Of a stretch of DNA of 64,000 nt, positions 46,395 through 56,813 are shown piece by piece. The DNA comes from Coriaria nepalensis (Eukaryota; Streptophyta; Magnoliopsida; Cucurbitales; Coriariaceae), in NCBI GenBank assembly GCA_027186245.1, contig CP114493.1, positions 7,819,501 to 7,883,500 on the forward strand, given 5' to 3'. The first letter of the stretch is position 1. Every line of letters begins with the position of its first letter. Both the position numbers and the translations under genes were made by a program. The notes beneath the pieces are model-generated. The model did not search any database and was not told where the DNA came from. It saw nothing but the letters and a program-made list of their open reading frames with translations.

Positions 46395-48269
46395 TTAAAA
46401 CTTACAGGAAGTACCGAGCCTCTGTCTCTGCTTCTGTGAAAGAGAAGTAACTTTCCGTTTATCAAAAGCCGGGTGAAGCAGCTCTTGAAACTTGACCAAG
46501 AACAAAGACCATTCATCCTCAGTCAAATCTTCAACCTTCACAAAGCTTACACTTGGAGGAAGCTGCTCATTTGCACTCCTATGTTCGGACAAACCACTAT
46601 TCACAAGACTGTTTTCCGGTTTTGTCCACGGATAGCATTTGACATGTTTCCTGTTCTTCTCACCCAATATGGTATTCTGAAGTGAAGTTGAAAGGTTTGA
46701 AATGTTAGGCAGGACCCGCTTGGCAAACTGCATAGCTACAAAACCGCCTTGTTTTGGCTCTTCTCCTTCACTATCCTCTCCCTCCTCTTCCTCCTCTTCT
46801 AATATGGAGAGTGGACTCACAGTTCCGAATTGCTCCAGCTCAGATTCCTCACAGTCTAAATCAAATTGGAACTCTTCACTTCCCCAATCAGCCTTGGGAG
46901 ATAATAAGACCTCCCATTTTGTAATCATCTGCCTAGCTTCCATGCATACCTTCTCGAGTTCACTAGGCTCCTCCTCCCCACTACGAAATTCCCGGCTCAT
47001 CATCTCACCAATTTCAGCAAGACAGAGACCGAAAGAAGCAGCTTCCTTGAGGAAAATTGTACAGAGGACTAAGACCCGAAGAGAAGCTTGACGGATCATG
47101 GGGAGCTCCTTTTTCAGCATCTCACAATCCTTATCCGGGTTAAGATCTTCTATATACTTTAGCTCATCATCTGAGAATGGAATCGAGGCTTGAGGCCAAT
47201 GGATCCACTCAAAGTATGGATCTTCTAAAGTTTCCGGCAAGGAAAGGCCATGATCAATCGGAATAAGCTCTACTTGACCAAACCTCCCTACCCCATCAAG
47301 TTTCCTAACTAAAAGGTTTCCTGCATGCCTGTCTGTGTTAAAAATCCTAATATCTAATATACCTATACGGTGCACAGAAGAAACTAGGAAGCTAGATGAC
47401 CCGTAATCACTAGCATCAAAATCATGCAGAACAAACTGTTGGAACGATGCGATCTTGCTTACCAGATTCTTCTTCTGAGGCTTGATCGTGTTCACAGCAT
47501 CATTGACATTGAAAATGGAGTGAGTGATCTTCACTAGAGAAGTGGGAGGCACATTTGCATAGTGCTCATGGTCAAGAAGGTAAGCCGCTACCTCTCTGAA
47601 ACCAGTCTCTCCAACTCGAACTGAGCGTTTCAATCCAGGTTGCCCCAGAGCTTTACCTACAAATCCCTTAGGATTATTCGGCGCAAAGGGTTCTTCATCT
47701 GTTGGCTTCACAATAGCCACGTTGTTGCCTCTTTTGTCTCTAAAATAGTAGGCCCCACCAAGCCCGTTATGGACTGGGATAGGATCAACCCCTGTCTTAA
47801 TTCCCTTAACAACCTCCTTGACCAATTGCTTTGTTTTAGCTAAACGATCAGAATGCCCTATTATCTCAACAGGACCACTTCTATCTCTATGCTGGAGATC
47901 CTTCCCAGTAGGAGAGAGACATGGAGTTGAAGAGCTTCTATGCATGAGGTTCTGTGTAAGAAAAAGAGGTGAGTCATTTGGAACAACGCTCAGATCATTT
48001 TTCAACACCATGTCCCCAAATATAAGTGTACTTTCATCAGTTGGAACATTAAGGGCGACTTGCAACCTTCTCTTGACAGTATGAGCATTGTCGATTTGAT
48101 CCAGTTCCATCCCGAGCACATGTCCATTGTCTGTCTGCACAAAAACCTTTCTTTGGACTGGCTGTTTACCTTCCATTCTCTTGTTCCCATGGTACTCCCC
48201 GCTAAGTGAGTTCCTTAAGACAGAGACGGCCATCTGGGTCTGAACTGGACTGTCCAACTTGCAAGACAT
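46395..48269 (-). CDS. PI4KG: Type II phosphatidylinositol 4-kinase gamma (PI4Kγ5/6-like)
   Basis: Intronless coding region. The likely start at 48269 (MSCKLDSPVQTQMAV) matches the family; an in-frame ATG at 48320 would add 17 residues. One ubiquitin-like domain spans about residues 40-110 (RKVFVQTDNGHVLGM to FGDMVLKNDL). The PI3/4-kinase domain runs from about residue 150. It shows FRDKRGNNVAIVKPTDEEPF (ATP-lysine region), catalytic IRIFNTDRHAGNLLV and metal-binding IPIDHGLSLPE. A Glu-rich acidic run (EEEEEEGEDSEGEE) follows. One UBL rather than two favours γ5/γ6. Tested plant γ members act mainly as protein kinases on nuclear or proteasome-linked partners rather than as lipid kinases, so the name may mislead. 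The leader is interrupted by an intron; the first exon is at about 49010-49290. Confidence 0.93.
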   Translation of the reverse strand: MSCKLDSPVQTQMAVSVLRNSLSGEYHGNKRMEGKQPVQRKVFVQTDNGHVLGMELDQIDNAHTVKRRLQVALNVPTDESTLIFGDMVLKNDLSVVPNDSPLFLTQNLMHRSSSTPCLSPTGKDLQHRDRSGPVEIIGHSDRLAKTKQLVKEVVKGIKTGVDPIPVHNGLGGAYYFRDKRGNNVAIVKPTDEEPFAPNNPKGFVGKALGQPGLKRSVRVGETGFREVAAYLLDHEHYANVPPTSLVKITHSIFNVNDAVNTIKPQKKNLVSKIASFQQFVLHDFDASDYGSSSFLVSSVHRIGILDIRIFNTDRHAGNLLVRKLDGVGRFGQVELIPIDHGLSLPETLEDPYFEWIHWPQASIPFSDDELKYIEDLNPDKDCEMLKKELPMIRQASLRVLVLCTIFLKEAASFGLCLAEIGEMMSREFRSGEEEPSELEKVCMEARQMITKWEVLLSPKADWGSEEFQFDLDCEESELEQFGTVSPLSILEEEEEEGEDSEGEEPKQGGFVAMQFAKRVLPNISNLSTSLQNTILGEKNRKHVKCYPWTKPENSLVNSGLSEHRSANEQLPPSVSFVKVEDLTEDEWSLFLVKFQELLHPAFDKRKVTSLSQKQRQRLGTSCKF

Positions 48270-49009
48270 TAATTGATGAAAAACAGAGGGGGTGTTGGAA
48301 GAGAGTTCCTTCCGTCCCAAGAATGCACCCGACTCTAAGAGTCAGTGCTGGTTCAACCAGCACAAGAATAGCCCTCAATTATGATAATCAGCTAATAAAC
48401 ATCAACTCAAAATCTTGCCTCAAGATTCTCAAAGAGGAAAAGCAGTGCTCTCAGAGCAAAGACCAGGAAAGAGACTTATAACAGTACTATGTCGACCGAG
48501 CCATCTTTCCAGATTATCAGTACCATAAAAACTGTAAAATCGAAACTAGGTTAATAAAGACCAGAAATTGGTATCCTGAAATATGCATGAGATATAATGA
48601 AATAGTCAAACCCATAGAAGAGTAAAGGCCAAACAAGAGGTCTTTAATCCATGACCTACATCTAATAACTAGGACCTAAGAGTTAAGTCTGAAAATGTAT
48701 GAAAAACTGAAACATTCACCAAATTAATCCGTCAAAATTTAATAGCATAGTTTCATCTGATGGTCCAAATTGTTGGAATGTGTGAAAGATATAAAAACAG
48801 TTTAACATTTGTTAGAAAATAATCAATCTTTCAGTCTCTCAGATGCATCGCACAGATTAAAATAAAATTATATAAATAAAAAATCAACTTCAACACAATA
48901 TATCTTGCATTATGATAACAATCTGGTAACAAAATTCAGCACAGGAACTAGGCATCAAATCGGACACTGAGAAAAAAAAATTAGAAAATCTAAGATCTGA
49001 AGAACTTAC

Positions 49010-49290
49010 CGGAATCTGAGTAGATCTGAGAAAAACCACAGATCCGATAAGCTTTTCCTTCGAATCAGACGCGATGATCGTTAAGTAGTGTTGGTCGTCT
49101 TTGATGAACTCGACGATCGAAGAAGAACCGATGAGCTTTAAGAAGTAGGGAATGGAGCTCGAAGAAACTTCAAGAAACTCTGGCGAAGGGAATCGTCCGA
49201 GTCGACTCAGAGTAGATTCTAGCTCTAAACCTCTTCGTCGTCTTTTCTCTTTCACTTTCTTGTAGTTTCTCGCCCTCTAGTCGCCCTCTC
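49010..49290 (-). promoter_or_regulatory. PI4Kγ first (leader) exon with upstream ORF
   Basis: A minus-strand exon-like segment ends with a strong donor (TTCCG|GTAAGT at 49009). It begins in CT/GA-rich DNA near 49290. An ATG at 49255 (MKEKRRRRGLELESTLSRLG) opens a frame that stays open for about 80 codons to the donor. Either this is an uORF in the 5' leader, or it forms part of an alternative N-terminus. The acceptor upstream of the main start is not fixed. Confidence 0.5.
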
Positions 49291-49835
49291 TCAAGTGCTC
49301 AACGTTATTATTAACTGAACGCGCTTTACGACTTTAAATTAAAAGGAAAAAAATACATTTTTATTTATTATTTTTTAATTCGATTAATATCTGGTTTAAA
49401 GTGAAGTAGTAATAATAAAACGACATATGGAAGAGGTGGTGGGGCCTGGTGATAGATTGGCGCTTCTTTCCAGGCGATATAATCGTACGGTTTGATTCTC
49501 TTCATTTTATGATGAAAGATCATCACATCATACTAATACTGACCCCATTAATTTAATATATTATTTTAGAATTTATCCGACTTTAATAATTATTTTGTTA
49601 AATTTTTTTTTTCCTTTCAAAAACGAAAAAAAAATTATTAATAAAAAAAATAGTAATTAATCCTCATTTATCAAACTTAAACTAATATTTTCATTTCTTT
49701 TTCCCTTGTCAAACTATTTTTTTCGAATCATAAATTTCCAAACTGAAATATATCTCTCTCGTTCTCTTTCTTTCTCTTTGCTTTTGTTCTCATACTCTCT
49801 TGTTCTCTTCTCTGATTTTGGTGTGAGGTATGATT

Positions 49836-50850
49836 TCACTCGAACCGAATTATGATTTCAGTCTGAGATTAATCGCATTTCAATTTGAGATACAGTCAGA
49901 TACTTTTGTACTTATTTCAAATATTATAAAATCATAAAAGAAATATATCATAAAAATAAACTCTTATAGATTTCCATAAAATTTAGAAACACTTCAATTA
50001 GAATTATATAAACCGAGATAAAAATGATTTTAAGTTAACTAGTTCCGAACCGAAATTATGATGTTTAGACCGAAATCTTTGTCCAATAATTTTGGACTAG
50101 TTTAAGATATTATATAATCATAGAAAAAATATATTATAAAAATAAGCTCTTATAGCTTTCCATAGAATATATGAAGACCTCAATTAAAGTTATATAACCA
50201 GAGATAAAAATTATTGAAGTTCACTGGTTCTAGATGGAAATTATGATGTTTAAACCGAAATTTTTGTCTAATAATTTTGAACTGGTTTCAAATATTATAA
50301 AATTATAGAAAATATATATCATAAAAATAGATTTTTATAATTTTTCATAGAGTTCGTAAACACTTTAATCATCGTTATATAAATTGAGATAAAAATTATT
50401 AAAATTAACTGGTTTTATACCAAAATCTTCATATCGAAATCTTTATCCAACCATTCTAGATATTATAAAATCATATAAAAAAATATATCATAAAAATATA
50501 CATTTATAGATTTCCGTAAAGTCCATAAACACTTTAATAAGAGTTATATAACCCGACATAAATTTTTTTGAAGTTGATTAGTTTTGAACCGAAATCATGA
50601 TGTTCAAACCGAAATATTTGTCCAATAGTCTTAGACTGGTTCTATATATTATAAAATTATAAAAAATATATATATAATAAAATAAACTCTTATAACTTTC
50701 CATAGAGTTTAAGGAACACTGCAATCAAAATTATATAATTCAAGATTTAAATTATTGAAGTTAATTGGTTCCTATTCAAAATTATAATGTTCAGATAGAA
50801 ATCTTTATCAAATAATTTTAAACTGATTTCAGATATTATAAAATCAAAAT
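49836..50850. repeat. ~185-bp tandem repeat array, diverged
   Basis: About 5.5 head-to-tail copies of an AT-rich unit. A landmark reading about ATATTATAAAATCATA occurs near 49916, 50101, 50286, 50454, 50640 and 50828, with intervals near 185 except one of about 168. A second landmark, CCGAAATTATGATGTT-like, recurs at about 49845, 50050, 50234, 50590 and 50775. Copies differ by roughly 15-25% by eye, so the array is old. It has no coding potential. It may be a small satellite-type cluster or internal repeats of a larger mobile element. Confidence 0.8.
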
Positions 50851-53079
50851 ATATATACATACTTATATAAACATATATACGATATATGATAAAGTAAATA
50901 TATGGGATATTATTTATTTATTTATTTTCCTATAATATATAAATACTATTATTTTTATTTATTAAATCTTATCTCTTAAACTTAAAATAAAATCACAAAA
51001 TTCGACCATCACAAAAATTTATTCTACTTTCCACGTACCCGCCCCTCCCCCGGTCAATAGAATAGTATGCATCTTTTCTTTTTGTTACATGTTAAAAAGT
51101 GTACAAAAAGTCTAATTTTATGTTATTACTATTACTCTCATATATATATATATATTTTTTTTTTTTAAATTTCAATTCAACTTTCTGGCTTTGACGTGAA
51201 AGGATTTATCATAGTAGAAGAACATGGACATGACGCATAGTTTACACATTACATCACGTGTTGTGACTATTGTAAGTTGTAACATATGGTCACATCATTA
51301 TGTGTATTGATAGTAATAGAAAGTTCGAGATTCCAATTTTATTATATTTTCATATTTTCCAAGACACACCACCTATGTATGTTTCGCCATGATATTTAAA
51401 TATCATATTTTTATTGAAGATAATAATATGTTTGATCATAATTTTGTGTTAGAAATGATTGAATATTTGTATTTTAATTTCAATTTAAATTACCAAATAT
51501 TATAATTAAAGGTAATGATTTTTGATAATCGAATCATAATTTTATTCTTATGATTTAAAGAAATCTTTCACTTTAATTGATATTTTTTAATATGTAATAA
51601 TAAATTCAATATTTTATTAAAATTTTAAATAAATATTTCGAATTCAAATTAATTATATTTTACATATTTTTTAACGAAAGATGATCAAATAATTTCCACT
51701 AGACGAAGAGGAAAAAAAAAAAGCATAAATATTTTTTTTTTGGATTTGACCTACAATATTTCCAATTTTTATATCAAAGTCTTAAGGGTGGTAGTAGTAA
51801 AATTGAATAACATGAAGATAATATGCTCTTAGAAATAAAGATAAGCAATAAATAAGAAATTAAATATTAGCTAGTGGACAAAATTGGGTCCTCAAGGAGG
51901 AGACAGTGGCCGACATGTAGGCCGGTCGGACTCGGTATAAGTCAGGCTTGTAAATTCACAATTTGGTGGGATCCACTCGCCATAATTTTATTGGTAAAAA
52001 AATACAGTCTTTATTCTTGTCTACATGCATCTAATGGTCAAACAGGTGAGCATTTTGACCCCACGTGAAGAGATTCGAGGAACTTCAAATTTTATCCGAC
52101 ACGTCGGTATTATCCTACAACACGTGTGACTTAGTCATCGGCTCAGTGACTAAATACATTGCGCTGCTTAAGCTAAGTGGCTAAAACTAAACGACAAAAC
52201 CTGGCCCAATGATATCCCGCCACCTCGTGATAATTTATTCCTTAAACAAATTTGGTCAAGAACAGTGAATCTGAGAAGGTAGTTGAAAATGGTCGGTGAA
52301 TCATCAACTATCATGATTCCAGGGCACATGCATATTGCATTTGTTCTTTTCGTAAACATATAAAATGTGTGAATTCCAAGTTTTGGAATCAAATCAAAAG
52401 GAATATTCATTCACATAATCAGAATCAGATTATTTCAAACGTTTAGCAAAAATCAAAAACCCAAACGACTGATCATATGATCAAAAGTAGAACGAAACGC
52501 TAATGTTTGATAACTTCAATTATTTGTGTACTCTTGATTTGATCATGATCTTGATTGATTCATGGCAAACACTCTCAAGGATTAGTGTAGAAGTAATCTT
52601 CCTCCTTGGGTTTTCCTAGAACCACCTATTGAGATTTTGGGTTTCTCAAAATTTTCTTAATTTATATTGGAATTCGTTTTATATCGTTTAAGGATAAATT
52701 TTTTAATTAATTTATAAGTTAAGAATTTCATCTTCGTCTACAAAAAATTTAAAAAAAAAAATTATTAAACTTATTAATTTATTATGAAATCAAAATTAAA
52801 CTTCATGTGGATGTATCTACACTCTATTGACAAATATTTCTCACATATTGTATCACTTATTGAGATTTCAAATGACAAATCTAACTATTAGATTCATCAT
52901 TTATCAACAGAGAGTTCATTCCAACTCAATGTTCCATTGTTGTACTCATCTATTAGTTCAACTAATCATTTTATGTCCGGAAGGATTGTTTTTCTAAATC
53001 TTAATTACATGTATAAAATAAAATAAATTATGAATACCAATTTTATATTTATTCAGGATTCATAAAATTTAGTCTAAAT
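50851..53079. other. AT-rich intergenic region
   Basis: No gene supported. Poly-T/TA runs occur near 51140-51170 and A runs near 51710-51725. A slightly GC-richer stretch near 51880-52170 contains ACACGTGT-type G-boxes (near 52120). The region past 52500 is AT-rich and featureless. Confidence 0.45.
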
Positions 53080-54409
53080 TTATGACTTTATTTCTGGGCG
53101 ATGCCCTTTGACAACTTTGGCCATGTTTCCCCCATAAGTAGGAACAAAGATATCACTTTCGACTGCAACATAGTAATTCAAGGCAGCCATCCTATTTGAA
53201 TGGTTTTTGAAAGGCTCTAGATCTTTGTGATCTAGCAAGGTCTCATTTTTCACCTATATATGAATTCATCAATATTCATATAATTAAAGTACGTAAAACT
53301 ATACATATGCATATTCATTCCCGAAAACAATCTCGTTTCGGCATGCAACTGATCGATGTATGAATGCTTTCAGATCGCTCCTGCAAAATTCTTAAGGAGA
53401 TGTATGAAATGTTACCAAATTGGGAAAAGCTTGTCTAAGAGTTGACATTTTCTTTCGTGCATTGCAAATATCTCCGGCCGCAATGTAGATTTGGATGTTA
53501 GGGTCAATGTCTAATGCCCTCAAGGCCAATGTTGTCTCTTAGGGAGTTAAAGGGCACAACCCGCTTTTCTCTTCTTCTCAGCATCTCTTTCCTTTCCTTT
53601 CCACCATTTGTAAGCATATCTTCATATACACTTTCAAAACAAACAAGGAATCGAAGTGTAACTGCATGAAAAATGAGAGACTTATGTATGTTAAACATGT
53701 ATTCTACACCAGCAAGTAATATTAAGTCACATCGATATTCTTTTAGATGGTAAATTTTCATCGTATCAATCTTTTTTAACTCTTAATATGATTCGACATA
53801 TGTTGTTACCTCATTTTTGTGGTTTCTTCAATCTCTTCTCAGTTGCAACCTTCGGTACAACCAGAAAAGGCGACCGTGTCCATTTCATATCCGAGTTGAG
53901 GAACCAAGAAAGGACCTTTCTTTATCCCTTAAAATCTTGGCAATCTTCTTCGCCAACTTCTCAATAGAGGGAGCAAATCTCAATGCATGGTAGTTTGCTC
54001 GACACCTTAGTGTTTGAACCTCATTAGGAATGCCATTGTTAGCAAGCGTAGGATCCGTTTTGGTGAAATGCACTACTTCGTACGTCCTTATCCGAGGAAT
54101 AACCTGCATGAAAACCGAAACAACACGAACGTTAAAGTTGCATCTATTTGTTTGTTCAATACTATACGTACATTGTTAGATATGAAAGAAATTTGTAAAT
54201 GGACTTACGACGTTGTAGTAATATGACATGTTAGACCAACTGATAGGAGGCATGGAAAAGAGATTCCGATTCGATTTTGTGCTTCTGTTGAGGAGGTAAT
54301 TCTTTCAATATTCGAACCTCATCTCTCAAAGAGTTGATGAAATAATCCACGTCAAATATATCTTCAAATTGGCTGCCTCACCATATAAATAGGAAAATAA
54401 ATCTAGTTA

Positions 54410-54448
<39 letters not shown>

Positions 54449-55132
54449 GATGATAAATAAATTTTAACTTACCCCTATCGCATTTGATTCAATCCTCCAC
54501 TGGATGAAACCATGAGATACCCATTGTTCTCATAAATTCCTTGAGACAAAACATAATTATTTAAAATAATTGAATACCCTTTTTTTTCTTTAATATTATT
54601 TAAATTTATCAAGTTTTTTTTTTTTTCCGAAGCTTTTTTAAGCATTCAAGAGATAATGATTTAAACTTTTTTATTTTTTTAATTATAAAAAGAGAATTTT
54701 CTATTAAAACTGTTAGATATAAGTAAAATATCGGTTAGTGACTTTAAAATTTGTCAATAGGTATCGAGGTTCTAGCACTTACTTTGAGGAGGATGGTTAG
54801 AAAATTTGCATACCAAAAGATCCCCAAGTTCCCTCAGCTCTAGGGCAATAGTCCAAAGCAGCAATAGGGTTATAGCCATGATTGCAACACAACTTCACCA
54901 CTGCTAATCTTGACCTAGCACCGGAAATTACTTGAATGCCCTCGAAGTACTTCTCTCTAAATCCTCCATTAAGCAAAAACTTCAACTTCTCATGCAATCT
55001 ACTTCCTCTTATAATCAAACTCTTCAATATCTCAGCCTTCATCCCTCCTCCACTAATCATATACTTTAAATGGATTTTCCCATTTGAATTCTCCTTCAAA
55101 TTCTCAGATTCTGGAACCTCCTTGTAATCCAT
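53080..55132 (-). pseudogene. Broken O-fucosyltransferase family gene
   Basis: Plant GT106/O-FucT-type motifs appear in order on the minus strand: NGYLMVSSSGGLNQMR (near 54480-54540), [84 protein letters not shown], and [18 protein letters not shown] (near 53110). These Golgi enzymes fucosylate cell-wall or glycan substrates. Lesions: the segment after GLNQMR and the donor behind it are lost (a TA microsatellite lies there); a frameshift precedes MPPISW near 54260; the next exon breaks frame near 53900; stops interrupt GCN*EEIEE and LTP*ETT; the C-terminus ends just after GHR. The first exon (54797-55132) reads open but I do not recognise its N-terminal half. Confidence 0.8.
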
Positions 55133-56813
55133 CTCATTATCATATGCTTTTTCCTCTCCATGATGATCATAAGATGAAGGATATATTTTTTGTTTTGAGA
55201 CAAAACTGAAGGACTTGAGGCCTTTTTATTGAAGCATAAATCTTAGTGCATGTTTGGTTACTTTCATGGAATTTAATCTCTCTTTTATCTTTTGTGGTTT
55301 TTGGTTTCTAAATGGAGTTATTATTATTGTCATGACTGTAACAACACAAGAAACATGCATGGAGGATCCTGGCAAAGAAATTAAATTACAAGTAATCAGG
55401 TATTAATTATATGGAGGGTGACAGACAAATTTATAAATTAAGCAGAAGTGATCATGACTAATCAACCGACGCGAAAGTGAATCTAAAACTGGAAATGATG
55501 GAAAAGTTTCTGTCATACATGACATCTTGTTATACTTCATTCCTTTGAGCTTACGGATGACATAAAATGAGTGGAAACTATAGTACTAATCTGGATATGG
55601 AAGAGTATAATACAAATTATATGATGATGAACTTAATTTGAATGGGTTTAATTAGGAAATTATAGGAACTGTAAGACACATGCTGTGATATATGAACAAG
55701 TAGTGACATCAAATCTGCAGGGAAGAAAAACAGGTAGGGCCGGCTTGATTCAATAATAAATCACTTAAACCGTATGTCCCTGCTATTGTTGTTATTACAA
55801 TTACAGCCATTTAAGAATTGTAAAGAGACAGGTAATAATTAATGGGGGATTAATTGAGATTGGGTTTAATGAATTTAGTAATTAAGAAAACTGTGACTAC
55901 TACGTACTACCACATGTTTATTCCTATCATCTAAGTTTTAATTTATGGGTTCTCTCGATCAACATTTATGTCGTAAATTGACATAAATTGACAAGCTTGA
56001 ATCGCCATAATTGAGATTTACACCTCAAAACCTTCAAATGATAATTTTAGATTTTAGATTATGAATATAAATAGAATGTGATGAAGTTTTCCGAAAAAGA
56101 CATGTTGGGTGAAGGAAGATCGCCTAGAGGTAAAAGATATAGGGTTAAAAGAGAGCCAGGACACAAATTTCTTTTCCCTAGTATCACTGCTGCCACCGCT
56201 GCTAGGTTGTTGTCTCCTCCGTTTCCCTTCTCTCTTTTTTGGGATGCAACGCAACTCCTCCGATCACAAGGGCACTTAAGAAGAGTAACATCTTTACCCC
56301 TTCCCTTCCATCCCATTTTTGTCCAAGTCAGTGATCGGGTATATTTGACTTTTAGTTACTTGTCCACTAAGCTCGGACCAGAGTTTTATTGCCCGAAACA
56401 CATTATACCTTTTCATTGTAGCATTACATCTTAGGACATCGATTTTTTTAGCTTAAATAAAGATTGAACTATAAAATATCTTCTTCGAAATTACATATAT
56501 AAATAACATTTGAAATATAAATTCTCCAAATATATATATCAACATGAACTTACGCTATGTTTCATGTAGATTGGAAGAAACCATATCAGAGTTGACAAAA
56601 TCATCTATACAATAGCATGACCATGGGATTTAACTTCTGTCAACTAACAAGCAGGCATCTATAATCGGCTGTTTTTTTTTTTTTTTTGGTTTATATTTAT
56701 ATATATATATATATAATAAATAAAATAAATACAGGGCAAGAATGATAGATGACACTCAACGAGTAGTTCGAGTAGTTGCATGGATTCACTATCGACGTAA
56801 AACGAGCTTGCAA
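55133..56813. other. Intergenic region
   Basis: No supported gene. A frame at 56078-56434 (and its reverse) has no known domain. TA runs occur near 56695-56715, and a T run near 56670-56686. The last part is the BSD-gene 3' region (transcribed leftward). Confidence 0.4.

Noticed and set aside
48270..48320. Upstream in-frame ATG for PI4Kγ (48320)
   Set aside because: The 17 extra residues do not resemble the family start, whereas MSCKLDSPVQTQMAV does; kept only as an alternative.
56059..56434. Opposite-strand frames of 85-118 codons
   Set aside because: Both strands are open over the same DNA, no motif and no splice or promoter context.
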